Shown: positions 1 through 7,347 of the stretch, piece by piece
Layout: each line of letters opens with the position of its first letter
Position numbering within the stretch: position 1 is the first letter of the stretch
Assembly (NCBI GenBank): GCA_024401915.1
Contig: JAKSKA010000070.1
Location: 1 to 7,347, forward strand
Reading direction: 5' to 3'
Origin: Bacteroidales bacterium
GTDB lineage: Bacteria > Bacteroidota > Bacteroidia > Bacteroidales > UBA932
DNA length: 7,347 nucleotides
The notes under the pieces: generated by a model
Database searches by the model: none
Told to the model about the DNA's origin: nothing
What the model saw: the letters and a program-made list of their open reading frames with translations, nothing else
Made by a program: the position numbers and the translations under genes

Positions 1-86
1 TCGAAGGTATCGGGGATGGGGATGAGATAATCGTGGGCGGCCTTATGAACGTATCGGACGGTACGGTCGTCAATATTGTGAAATAA
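1..86 (+). CDS. RND efflux periplasmic adaptor subunit, 3' end only
   Basis: Only the last 27 codons and the TAA stop (84-86) of this gene are in the window. Reading in the frame that starts at base 3, the tail contains G-D-G-D-E-I-I-V-G-G-L followed by N-V-S-D-G-T-V-V, the typical C-terminal end of HlyD/AcrA-type membrane fusion proteins (a membrane-proximal beta strand, then a V-x-D-G turn). Such proteins bridge an inner membrane RND pump and an outer membrane channel across the periplasm. The position supports this: the stop lies 6 nt before the start of a complete RND permease on the same strand, the usual adaptor-pump order. The remainder of the gene, its lipobox or signal peptide and its promoter are outside the window. 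The assignment rests on a short tail plus context, so the family is likely but the subtype is unknown. Confidence 0.8.
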   Translation, partial: EGIGDGDEIIVGGLMNVSDGTVVNIVK

Positions 87-92
87 AGAAAG

Positions 93-3000
93 ATGAAAAT
101 ATCAGACTTGTCAATACGGAAGCCGGTCTATGTGATCGTGCTATTCCTTGTGATAGGCATCCTCGGCTTCCTCGGGTTCTCTTCGATGAAGTCGGAACTG
201 ATGCCGAAGTTCACTCCGCCTTCGCTCAACGTCCAGGTCATCTATCCGGGAGCATCGCCGAGCGAGGTCGAGAGTTCGCTTACCGTCAAGCTTGAAGACG
301 TGCTTTCAAGTATGGCCGGAGTGGAGTCGATGAGGTCCTATTCCTTCGAGGGGATGTCGATGGTCTTCGTCTCTCTGACCTATGGTTCGGATATAGAAAA
401 GGCCGTCACAGACGCCCAGAACAAGATCAATTCAAAGAAGGCCGAACTGCCGGCCGGCATACTCGCCCCCATAGTCAACGAAATCAGCGTCGATGCCAAG
501 TCCATCATCACCCTGGCCTTGAGCGCCGATCTCGACGATGTAGATTTCAGCGACCTCGTGAAACGCAGCATCCTGCCCGAATTGCAGAGGATACCCGGGA
601 TGGCGAAAGTCGAGACCGTCGGTGAGCGGCCACGCGAGGTCCAGGTCAACCTGAATATGGATATGATGCGCGAACTCGGGCTCTCCCCCGTCCAGGTGAT
701 GGGCGCGATCAAGGGCTCCAACCTCGACTTCCCTACCGGCAGCATCAAGGACGGCAGGACCAACACCGCCGTGCGCCTGTCCGGAAAGCTGGAGAGCGTG
801 GACGAGCTGCGCGGGCTCGTGCTGATGACTATGCCCAACGGCACACAGATACGTCTCGGCGACGTAGCCGACGTCGTGGAGACTGCAGCCGATGCAAAGA
901 CGATAGCACGCGTGGACGGCAAGGACGCCGTGCTCGTCAACATCTTCAAGCAGGAGAACGCCAACGCGATAGAGCTCAGCGATGCCGTTACCGAGCGGAT
1001 CGGTGAGCTGGAGTCGAGGTATGCGTCCAGCGGTCTCGAGATCCGCACCGTCTCCGACAGTTCCAACTTCACCCGCGAGTCCATCAGTTCCGTGCTCGAG
1101 GACCTGCTCATCGCCATCCTCCTCGTCGCGCTCGTCATACTGCTGTTCCTCCACAGCTGGCGCAATGCGCTGATAGTGATGATCGTCGTTCCGCTCTCGC
1201 TGATCGGCACCTTCATCGGAATGAAGCTGTTCAACTTCACGCTGAACATTATGTCGCTGCTCGGCCTCTCGGTGGTCATCGGAGTGCTCGTGGATGACGC
1301 GATAGTCGTCATCGAGAACGTCTGCCGCCACATCGAATCCGGCAAGAGCGCGCTTCAGGCGACCAGGGACGCAATGCAGGAAATCGGCTACACGGTCATC
1401 ACCGTGACCATCGTGCTCGTAATCGTGTTCCTGCCCATCGCTGTCACGAAGAGCCTTGTTTCAGATATCCTCAGGCAGTTCTGCGGAGTGATCATCTTCG
1501 CCATACTTTTCAGCCTCCTGTCCGCACTGACGCTCGTGCCGCTTATGACTTCGCGCTTCGGCAAGGAGGACAAGCTGGACACCGGGACACGCTGGGGCAG
1601 GATGCTTGCAGGCTTCGAAAGGGGCGTTTCGCGCTTCGGGAACGCCGTGGCTTCGCTGCTCGAGAAATCGCTGCGCCACAAACGCCGTGTCGCCCTGGCC
1701 GTGCTCGCGCTCACCGTTGCCGTGTGTGCCCTGTTCCCTATGGGCTTCATCGGCTTCGAGTTCATGCCGAAAGTGGACCAGAGCGAATTCAGCATCACCC
1801 TCGAGATGCCCAAGGACATCTCCATAGAGGAGTCTTCCAGGATGGTGGCCCGCGCCGAGGCCTGGCTGCTCGAGAGGAATGAGATTGTGGAGGTGGTGTC
1901 GATGACGGGTCTCACCAGCAGCAACAACCAGAGCAACCAGGGCACGCCGTATCTTGCGGAACTCAAGTGCAAGATGGTTCCGCCTTCGGAGCGCGAGGCA
2001 AGGGTCCACAACTACATATCGCCGCTGCGACGCGAACTCAGCAGCTATCTGGTCGATGCCAAGGTCCGCTGCCACGCCGCATCGCTCCACGGCTCCGGCA
2101 ACAGCGCCGATGTCGAATACGTCATCTGCGGCCCCAAGGCCGATTCCGTGAACGTGTTCGCCGATTACGCGCTGGAGGCAATGAAGTCCATCCCCGGCAC
2201 CGTCCAGCAGGAACTTTCCAGCGGAAGCGGGCGTCCGGAGATCGAGATCATCGTGGACAGGGACAAGATGTCGGCTCTCGGGCTTTCCCTCGACAATGTG
2301 GGCCTCACGCTGCAGATGGCGTTCCAGGGCAACAGCACGATGAAGTTCGTTCGCGAGGACTATGAATACGATATCAACATCAGGGCTGACGGCTTCTACC
2401 GCAGCGACATCGATGACGTATCGAATCTCTGCTTCGTGAACCAGCAGGGCAGCAGGATTGCCCTGAACCAGTTCGCACAGGTCAGGGTGGGCACGGGCCC
2501 GAACAGGCTGGAACGATATAACAGGAACCCCGCCGTGATGATAAGCACCAACGTGGTCGGCATTTCGGCCGGCGAGGCGGGCGGCAGTTTCCTCGACAAA
2601 GTCAGCGACAAGGCGGCTGAGATGGGTGTATCCATCGAGACCGTGGGCGATATGAAGTCGATGATGGACTCGATGAGCGTCTTCGGAGTGGCAATGCTTC
2701 TGTCCATCCTGCTGATGTACCTGTCGCTCGTAGTGCTCTACAACAACTGGATCGACCCTCTCGTCGTGATGTTCTCCATTCCGTTCTCCATACTCGGTGC
2801 CATTCTGGCACTGGCTCTGTCAGCGACATCCCTCAACATCTATGCGATGCTGGGTCTGGCGATGCTGGTGGGCCTTGTGGCTAAAAGCGCCATTCTGCTG
2901 GTGGATTTCGCCAACGAAAGGGTATTGCAGGGAGTCGCTGTGAATGAGGCGCTTATCGAATCGGTCAAGCTTCGTACGCGTCCTATTCTGATGACTGCAC

Positions 3001-3161
3001 TGTCAACCATCATTGGTATGATTCCTGTAGCGCTTGCAGCCGGTTCGAGTGCCGAACTCCGCAACGGAATCGGCTGGGTCATCATTGGAGGAATGGCTCT
3101 CTCGACCCTCCTTACGCTTATAGTCGTACCGGTCGTTTACAGGGTGTTCCACCGCAAGTGA
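93..3161 (+). CDS. HAE1-type RND efflux permease (AcrB/MexB-like), inner membrane pump
   Basis: Proton-driven inner membrane transporter of the AcrB/AcrD/AcrF superfamily, the pump of a tripartite exporter. The 1022 residues match the usual length (about 1020-1060) and the internally duplicated architecture is complete. TM1 is near residues 11-29, the first periplasmic porter/docking region spans about 35-330, TM2-TM6 lie at about 333-487, TM7 near 533-553, the second periplasmic region about 560-855, and TM8-TM12 about 862-1016. The proton-relay residues are present: the Asp pair D401-D402 in TM4 (G-V-L-V-D-D-A-I-V-V), K931 in TM10 (L-V-A-K-S-A-I-L-L-V-D-F) and R963/T968 in R-P-I-L-M-T. The start is the ATG at 93, preceded by the A-rich stretch AAAGAAAG, typical of Bacteroidetes. 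It sits between the adaptor tail (6 nt gap) and a TetR gene (4 nt gap), so the three are probably co-transcribed. Substrate cannot be deduced; drugs, bile salts, detergents or lipids are all possible. A metal (HME) pump is less likely, because I see no Met/Glu-rich signature in the TM4 motif. Confidence 0.96.
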   Translation: MKISDLSIRKPVYVIVLFLVIGILGFLGFSSMKSELMPKFTPPSLNVQVIYPGASPSEVESSLTVKLEDVLSSMAGVESMRSYSFEGMSMVFVSLTYGSDIEKAVTDAQNKINSKKAELPAGILAPIVNEISVDAKSIITLALSADLDDVDFSDLVKRSILPELQRIPGMAKVETVGERPREVQVNLNMDMMRELGLSPVQVMGAIKGSNLDFPTGSIKDGRTNTAVRLSGKLESVDELRGLVLMTMPNGTQIRLGDVADVVETAADAKTIARVDGKDAVLVNIFKQENANAIELSDAVTERIGELESRYASSGLEIRTVSDSSNFTRESISSVLEDLLIAILLVALVILLFLHSWRNALIVMIVVPLSLIGTFIGMKLFNFTLNIMSLLGLSVVIGVLVDDAIVVIENVCRHIESGKSALQATRDAMQEIGYTVITVTIVLVIVFLPIAVTKSLVSDILRQFCGVIIFAILFSLLSALTLVPLMTSRFGKEDKLDTGTRWGRMLAGFERGVSRFGNAVASLLEKSLRHKRRVALAVLALTVAVCALFPMGFIGFEFMPKVDQSEFSITLEMPKDISIEESSRMVARAEAWLLERNEIVEVVSMTGLTSSNNQSNQGTPYLAELKCKMVPPSEREARVHNYISPLRRELSSYLVDAKVRCHAASLHGSGNSADVEYVICGPKADSVNVFADYALEAMKSIPGTVQQELSSGSGRPEIEIIVDRDKMSALGLSLDNVGLTLQMAFQGNSTMKFVREDYEYDINIRADGFYRSDIDDVSNLCFVNQQGSRIALNQFAQVRVGTGPNRLERYNRNPAVMISTNVVGISAGEAGGSFLDKVSDKAAEMGVSIETVGDMKSMMDSMSVFGVAMLLSILLMYLSLVVLYNNWIDPLVVMFSIPFSILGAILALALSATSLNIYAMLGLAMLVGLVAKSAILLVDFANERVLQGVAVNEALIESVKLRTRPILMTALSTIIGMIPVALAAGSSAELRNGIGWVIIGGMALSTLLTLIVVPVVYRVFHRK

Positions 3162-3165
3162 TATT

Positions 3166-3765
3166 ATGACGAAAGAAGAAGAAATACTTCTGGCCGCCGA
3201 AGAGGAATTCTTCACGAACGGCTACGATGCCAGCTCGACGGCTGCAATCGCGAAGCGTGCGGGTGTGACCCACGCTATGGTGAACTATTATTTCAGGACT
3301 AAGGAAAGGCTCTTCGCCAAGATTCTGGACGACCATATCCGGGAACTGCTGAAGGGCCTGAAAGCCCTGATGATGGAAGACGGCGACATCGTCGAGGTAT
3401 CCGTCCAGACCGCCCTCGTGATCTTCGACAAGCTGAACGAAGACCGCCGTGTGCCTTATCTCATCAGCGACATCTCAAGGACCCATCCCGACTTCCTGCT
3501 CCAATACAAGGAGACTTTCGACACCACCTGCCGCGACAGCATCAGGATGCACAGCGAAAGGCTGGAGAAGGCCATCGCGGCCGGCAAGGTCAAACCCTGC
3601 TCGATGAAGGACATCTACAATACGGTACTTTCCCTCTCGACCTCACCTTTCTTCAACATACCCCTGCTGCAGAACGTAGCGGGCCTTTCCCCGGAAAGGA
3701 TAGACTCCTATCTCAAGGAAAGGCGCGAAGAGATGGTCCGCCTTATCAGGGCGAGGTATCAATAA
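3166..3765 (+). CDS. TetR/AcrR-family transcriptional regulator
   Basis: A 199-residue protein of standard TetR size. The N-terminal domain (about residues 4-50) carries the family's helix-turn-helix. Helix 1 is I-L-x-A-A-E-E-E-F-F-x-N-G-Y, followed by the [12 protein letters not shown] segment and the recognition-helix end V-N-Y-Y-F, then T-K-E-R-L-F. The remaining 140 or so residues are alpha-helical in character and divergent, as expected for a ligand-binding and dimerisation domain; no ligand can be named. The ATG at 3166 lies 4 nt after the RND pump's stop, so it should be translated from the same mRNA. TetR regulators next to RND pumps usually repress the pump operon until a pump substrate or related ligand binds. 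That role is inferred here, since the operon promoter and operator lie upstream of the window. The last 7 bp overlap the convergent glyA 3' end. Confidence 0.93.
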   Translation: MTKEEEILLAAEEEFFTNGYDASSTAAIAKRAGVTHAMVNYYFRTKERLFAKILDDHIRELLKGLKALMMEDGDIVEVSVQTALVIFDKLNEDRRVPYLISDISRTHPDFLLQYKETFDTTCRDSIRMHSERLEKAIAAGKVKPCSMKDIYNTVLSLSTSPFFNIPLLQNVAGLSPERIDSYLKERREEMVRLIRARYQ

Positions 3766-5111
3766 CGGTTCAACGGCACTCCGGAGGTGAGCTGGTTCAC
3801 CATCCTCTTGACATCTGCGAGAACGGCCTCGTGGGCAGCAAGGCCCGCGGCCTGCTCCGGCGTGGGCTGCTCTCCATCCTTCAGAGAAAGGGCCTTGACA
3901 TTCTGTGACGCGGAGCTGAGCACGCTGTCGATGAGTCCCACTATATAAACCATATCCTTCTCCACGAAGCCGCGTGAAGTCAGGGCCGGCGTCCCGAGAC
4001 GGAGACCGCTTGTCTGGAAGGCGCTGCGGCTGTCGAAGGGAACCATATTCTTGTTCACGGTTATATCGGCGAGGCCGAGCTGCGTTTCGGCGATCTTTCC
4101 GTTCAGGTCGGGGAACTTCTGCCTGAGGTCTATAAGCATCAGATGGTTGTCCGTTCCCCCGCTGACTATCTTGTAGCCGAGGTTGATGAATTCGTCGGCC
4201 ATCGTCGAGGCATTGGCGAGCACCTGCTTCTGATAGTCCACGTATTCGGGCTGCATAGCCTCGAAAAAGGCAACGGCCTTGGCAGCGATGACGTGCTCCA
4301 GAGGGCCTCCCTGGACTCCGGGGAAGACATAGGAATCCAGAATCTGGCTCATCTTCTTCACCACGCCCTTGGGGGTCGTGCGTCCCTGGGGGTCGTCGAA
4401 ATCCTTACCGATCAGGATGATGCCTCCGCGCGGTCCGCGGAGCGTCTTGTGGGTTGTGGACGTTACGATGTGGGCATATTGAACAGGATTGCGGAGCAGT
4501 CCGGCGGCGATTATTCCGGCGGTGTGCGCCATAGCTATCCAGAGCACTGCGCCGACCTTGTCGGCAATGGCCCTCATACGCGCATAGTCCCACTCGCGAG
4601 AGTAGGCGGAGGCGCCGCCGATGATGAGCTTGGGCTTCGACGCCACGGCCTTGCGTTCCATCTCGTCGTAGTCCACCAGTTCCGTTTCAGGGTCGAGGCC
4701 ATAAGCAACGGCGTTGTAGAGCATACCGGAAGCGTTCACCGGCGAGCCGTGGGTGAGATGGCCGCCCTGGCTGAGGTCGAGGCCCATAAAGGTATCACCT
4801 GGCTTCAGTATCGCCATAGTGACGGCCATATTGGCCTGGGCGCCGGAATGCGGCTGGACGTTGGCCCATTCCGCTCCGTATATTTCCTTCAGACGGTCTA
4901 TCGCGAGCTGCTCTATCTTGTCGACGACCTTGCAGCCGCCATAATAGCGCTTTCCCGGATACCCCTCTGCATATTTGTTCGTACAAACGGACCCCATAGC
5001 CTTGAGAACGTCTTCCGAGACGTAGTTTTCGGAAGCGATGAGTTCCAGACCGGATCTTTGCCTTTCATCCTCCTTGCGGATGAGATCAAACAATTGAATG
5101 TCCTGTTTCAT
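3759..5111 (-). CDS. glyA: Serine hydroxymethyltransferase, with Asp-to-Ala change in the PLP site
   Basis: Cytosolic PLP enzyme that interconverts serine plus tetrahydrofolate with glycine plus 5,10-methylene-THF, the main source of one-carbon units. The family match runs end to end: L-E-L-I-A-S-E-N-Y (22-30), [15 protein letters not shown] (45-59), A-Y-S-R-E-W-D-Y (169-176), the Schiff-base lysine K222 in [21 protein letters not shown] (267-273), and R371 in S-G-L-R-L-G-T-P-A for substrate carboxylate binding. One key residue is missing: where the family has D-M-A-H, this protein reads A-M-A-H (A193, H196), so the aspartate that bonds the PLP pyridine nitrogen is absent. The C-terminal domain has extra linker sequence around 403-430, giving 450 residues against roughly 415-430 in many homologues. 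The ATG at 5111 lies 3 nt after the stop of the upstream alpha-galactosidase gene, with only an A/T-rich leader and no clear Shine-Dalgarno. Identity is certain; full activity is not. Confidence 0.97.
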   Translation of the reverse strand: MKQDIQLFDLIRKEDERQRSGLELIASENYVSEDVLKAMGSVCTNKYAEGYPGKRYYGGCKVVDKIEQLAIDRLKEIYGAEWANVQPHSGAQANMAVTMAILKPGDTFMGLDLSQGGHLTHGSPVNASGMLYNAVAYGLDPETELVDYDEMERKAVASKPKLIIGGASAYSREWDYARMRAIADKVGAVLWIAMAHTAGIIAAGLLRNPVQYAHIVTSTTHKTLRGPRGGIILIGKDFDDPQGRTTPKGVVKKMSQILDSYVFPGVQGGPLEHVIAAKAVAFFEAMQPEYVDYQKQVLANASTMADEFINLGYKIVSGGTDNHLMLIDLRQKFPDLNGKIAETQLGLADITVNKNMVPFDSRSAFQTSGLRLGTPALTSRGFVEKDMVYIVGLIDSVLSSASQNVKALSLKDGEQPTPEQAAGLAAHEAVLADVKRMVNQLTSGVPLNRY

Positions 5112-5114
5112 ATA

Positions 5115-7295
5115 TTATTTTGATTCCAGATACCAGACGGCGCTGTCATAGATTTTGCGCAGGTTGGTGTTGATGCCCTGCTCGCGCAGCCATTGTCCCG
5201 TGAAAGTCCCGCCTTCTCCCCAGAAGTGAGGCTTGGGGCTGTTGAGTTCCCTGATAGTGTATTCCCTTGAAGGGTCGAGTCCGTAAAGACGCAGAAGCGG
5301 GGAGATCTGCCGGCCCTGATAGCGCAGGCAATATGCGAAGAGCACGGCGCGCTTCTTGTCCTTGGACACATACATCAATGAATAGATATCGCTGTCGTAG
5401 GGCGATGATATCCTGTAAAGGTCTCCTTCCTCGACGAGGTCCCTGTAGCCCTTGTAGGAAGCGATGGCCCTGCGCGCATAGTCCTTCTCCTCATCCGTCA
5501 TCCTGGCAGGCTGGAGTTCCATTCCCAGCCTTCCGGCGGAAGCGATGTCGAAGCGGAACTTGAGGGGCGTGACGTTGCCGGTCTGGTGGTTGGGCACTGC
5601 AGACACGTGTGAACCCATAACGAAGCCGGGGAATATCATCGATGCACCATACTGGATGAAGACGCGGCACAGGCCCTCCGTGTTGTCGCTGGTCCAGTAT
5701 TCGTCGAAACGGTTGAGGGAGCCGTAATCGGCCCTGGCGCCGCCTGACGAACAGGCCTGGACCATCACGTCAGGGTATTTGGCCCTTACGCGGTCAAGCA
5801 CGCTGTAAAGCCCCTGGATGTAATCCACATAGAAGCGGTCCTGGTCCTCGATGGCGGGCGATCCATAACTGTGTATATCCCTGTTGCAGTCCCACTTGAT
5901 GTAATCTATCTTCCCAAGTTTCATCGTATTGTCGAAGACGCCGAACACGAAGTCCTGCACCTTGGGGTTGCACAGGTCGAGCACCCACTGTTTGCGCGAC
6001 TGTGTCGCCTCGCGCCCGGGTGACTTGACGATCCAGTCCGGATGGAGACGGGCCAGGTTGCTCTTGGGATTGACCATCTCCGGCTCTATCCAGATGCCGA
6101 ACTTCAAGCCTTTCGAATGGGCGTAGTCGGCGATATATGATATCCCTTCGGGGAGTTTCTTCAAATTGGTCTCCCAGTCTCCGAGTCCCTGGGCGTCCGA
6201 ATTGCGGGGGAAGTCGCTTCCGAACCAGCCGTCGTCGAGGACGAACATCTCCAGCCCGAGCGAAGCGGCATCGTCAATCATATCGGTGAGCGTCTTTGTG
6301 TTGAAGTCGAAATATGCGCCTTCCCAGCTGTTGAGCAGCGTGGGGCATAGATGCCCGCGTGAATGCGTGTTGATACGGGCCCAGTCGTGAAGGTTGCGGC
6401 TAGCCTGGCCGGCGCCCTCGTTGCTGTATGTCCACACCATTTCAGGGGTCGTGAACACGGCACCCCCGGCAAGTGGATAGGAGCCCGTCGTCTCGGCGTT
6501 TATGCCGGAAATGATGTTGAGCTTGTTGAATTCGTCAACCTGGAAGTCCAGGCGGTAGTTGCCGCTCCACGCGAGAGTGCCCGCAACGACCTCGCCATAG
6601 TTCTCGTCAAGCCTGTCTGTGCCGAGGCTCAGCAGGAAGGACGGGCTTTCGGTATGGGTCGTCATTATGCCGCGGTTGCAGCGTATGCTCTTGGTGCCGT
6701 GGGTCAGGAGTTCGCTTTCCACATTCATCTCGCGTGCCCAGTCGCCGTGGAAATGGGTGAGCAGGTACTTTCCGGAATTCAGGGTCACGGCGCCGGAAGC
6801 ATAGCGCTCGAGCTTGATGGTGCGCCTGCCGCCGTTGCGTATGCGCGAGGAGCTGACAATGACGTCGGCGTCACGATAAGCCTCATAGACCAGGACCACC
6901 TCGAGGGCTGTCTTGCGGTCGCGGAGAGTGATTTCCGTGGTCACATTGCCGTCAGCAGCGGTAAAGCTGCGCGAGCCGTCATAGACGAGCTCGGTATTGC
7001 CGTCCGTGTCCGGATATTCCACCGCGAGGGCGCAATCGCCGAAGAACTGGCCTCCGCGCACAGGATAGGCCTGATGGTCAGAGCCGAAATATGGCCTCCG
7101 GTACGAATCATATTCCGCATATTGGGAAGCATCCCCGACCTTGGCTCCATAGTGATATTGCAAGAGGCGTCCGGAGACGTCCGTACCGAGGACCAGACTG
7201 GTATTTTCCGTCTCGATGGTGATGAAATGCCTGTCGGCAGCAGGAAGCAGCAGGGGCAGGAGCAGCGAGACTAACAGAATAATCGACCTTTTCAT
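5115..7295 (-). CDS. Secreted GH36 alpha-galactosidase
   Basis: Glycoside hydrolase family 36 enzyme, expected to release terminal alpha-galactose (alpha-1,6 linkages in melibiose, raffinose-type sugars or galactomannan side chains) by a retaining mechanism. I place the start at the ATG at 7295, giving 726 residues, because it opens directly with a signal peptide: M-K-R-S, a Leu-rich core and a likely cleavage site after L-L-P-A-A (about residue 20). There is no lipobox cysteine, so a periplasmic or secreted enzyme is inferred. The order is an N-terminal beta-sandwich (about 21-310), the catalytic TIM barrel (about 315-610) and a C-terminal beta domain (about 630-726). Catalytic motifs are intact: D354-D355-G-W, W402 in G-I-W-I-E-P-E-M, the nucleophile D469 in Y-I-K-W-D, C515-S-S-G-G, and the acid/base D537 in T-S-D-N-T-E. 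Length is normal for the family (about 700-740). glyA follows after 3 nt, suggesting co-transcription; no SusC/SusD or other sugar genes are visible in the window. Confidence 0.94.
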   Translation of the reverse strand: MKRSIILLVSLLLPLLLPAADRHFITIETENTSLVLGTDVSGRLLQYHYGAKVGDASQYAEYDSYRRPYFGSDHQAYPVRGGQFFGDCALAVEYPDTDGNTELVYDGSRSFTAADGNVTTEITLRDRKTALEVVLVYEAYRDADVIVSSSRIRNGGRRTIKLERYASGAVTLNSGKYLLTHFHGDWAREMNVESELLTHGTKSIRCNRGIMTTHTESPSFLLSLGTDRLDENYGEVVAGTLAWSGNYRLDFQVDEFNKLNIISGINAETTGSYPLAGGAVFTTPEMVWTYSNEGAGQASRNLHDWARINTHSRGHLCPTLLNSWEGAYFDFNTKTLTDMIDDAASLGLEMFVLDDGWFGSDFPRNSDAQGLGDWETNLKKLPEGISYIADYAHSKGLKFGIWIEPEMVNPKSNLARLHPDWIVKSPGREATQSRKQWVLDLCNPKVQDFVFGVFDNTMKLGKIDYIKWDCNRDIHSYGSPAIEDQDRFYVDYIQGLYSVLDRVRAKYPDVMVQACSSGGARADYGSLNRFDEYWTSDNTEGLCRVFIQYGASMIFPGFVMGSHVSAVPNHQTGNVTPLKFRFDIASAGRLGMELQPARMTDEEKDYARRAIASYKGYRDLVEEGDLYRISSPYDSDIYSLMYVSKDKKRAVLFAYCLRYQGRQISPLLRLYGLDPSREYTIRELNSPKPHFWGEGGTFTGQWLREQGINTNLRKIYDSAVWYLESK

Positions 7296-7303
7296 AGAGA
7301 GAA

Positions 7304-7334
7304 CGTGCAGCGCGGAGTGGAACCGGCGCGCACG
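7304..7334 (-). other. GC-rich inverted repeat in the alpha-galactosidase 5' leader
   Basis: On the minus strand, CGTGCGCGC (7334-7326) can pair with GCGC-T-GCACG (7313-7304). This makes a 9-bp stem with one bulged T (7309) and a 12-nt loop (7325-7314). It lies within the likely untranslated leader and ends 8 nt before the start codon at 7295. It could fold in the mRNA and affect ribosome access, or it could be chance in a GC-rich stretch. It is not a terminator, as no T-run follows. Confidence 0.35.
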
Positions 7335-7340
7335 CGAAGA

Positions 7341-7347
7341 CAAATAT
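7341..7347 (-). promoter_or_regulatory. Possible Bacteroidetes -7 element for the alpha-galactosidase-glyA unit
   Basis: Read on the minus strand, the window edge is ATATTTG, ending 45 nt before the chosen ATG at 7295. The Bacteroidetes primary sigma factor recognises a -7 box TAnnTTTG; if the next base outside the window is T, this would be TATATTTG, a full match. The -33 box (TTTG/TTG) would be outside the window, so it cannot be tested. The spacing would give a 5' leader of roughly 38-40 nt and would exclude the longer reading frame that starts from a TTG at 7343, inside this element. This is a suggestive but incomplete match. Confidence 0.4.

Noticed and set aside
380..1345. Minus-strand open frames of about 300 codons opposite the RND pump (380-1345 and 432-1331)
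   Set aside because: The translations are low in complexity (Ser/Arg-rich or His/Glu/Asp-rich) with no domain signature, and the sense strand encodes an intact RND permease. Both are composition artefacts.
3766..3800. Possible terminator for the plus-strand efflux operon just after the TetR stop
   Set aside because: There is only a short palindrome (CTCCGGAG) and a direct repeat of GGTTCA, with no stable stem followed by a T-run; the region is also glyA coding sequence.
4143..5123. A 326-codon open frame on the plus strand, antisense to glyA
   Set aside because: It lies wholly opposite a strongly conserved gene, its translation resembles no family I recognise, and long antisense frames are common in GC-rich coding DNA with few stop codons. 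It is a shadow of glyA.
6363..7274. A 303-codon plus-strand open frame opposite the alpha-galactosidase
   Set aside because: The Ala/Val/Gly-rich translation has no recognisable motif and mirrors the codon bias of the real gene on the other strand.
1..7347. Search for mobile elements, CRISPR repeats, tRNA/rRNA genes, toxin-antitoxin or phage-defence modules
   Set aside because: No transposase, integrase, repeat array, tRNA-like cloverleaf or defence-protein motif was visible. The window is accounted for by one partial and four complete housekeeping or accessory genes.

Overview
This 7.3-kb window is almost entirely coding and looks like the chromosome of a GC-rich member of the Bacteroidota, probably order Bacteroidales. 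The evidence is the Bacteroidetes-style serine hydroxymethyltransferase and GH36 sequences, the A-rich or pyrimidine-rich leaders without strong Shine-Dalgarno sequences, and a possible TAnnTTTG-type -7 element at the right edge. Genus cannot be fixed from the sequence alone; the base composition would fit lineages such as Alistipes-like or uncultured gut Bacteroidales.

Left half, plus strand (1-3765): the 3' end of an efflux operon. The last 27 codons of a periplasmic adaptor (membrane fusion) protein are followed 6 nt later by a complete 1022-residue HAE1-type RND efflux permease, and 4 nt after that by a 199-residue TetR-family regulator. The adaptor and pump would form two parts of a tripartite drug or lipophile exporter, with an outer membrane factor expected upstream outside the window. 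The regulator at the operon's tail probably controls the operon.

Right half, minus strand (7347-3759): a two-gene unit transcribed towards the efflux operon. A secreted GH36 alpha-galactosidase (start best placed at 7295, giving a signal peptide) is followed after 3 nt by glyA, serine hydroxymethyltransferase. The two transcription units converge and their last codons overlap by 7 bp, leaving no room for an intergenic terminator.

The most notable observation is in glyA. The nearly invariant PLP-binding aspartate of the D-M-A-H motif (Asp200 in E. coli numbering) is alanine here (residue 193, codon 4533-4535), one base from the expected codon, while every other active-site motif I can recognise is intact. 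No mobile element, CRISPR array, RNA gene or clearly new multi-gene system is visible; gene-free stretches are all under 60 bases.
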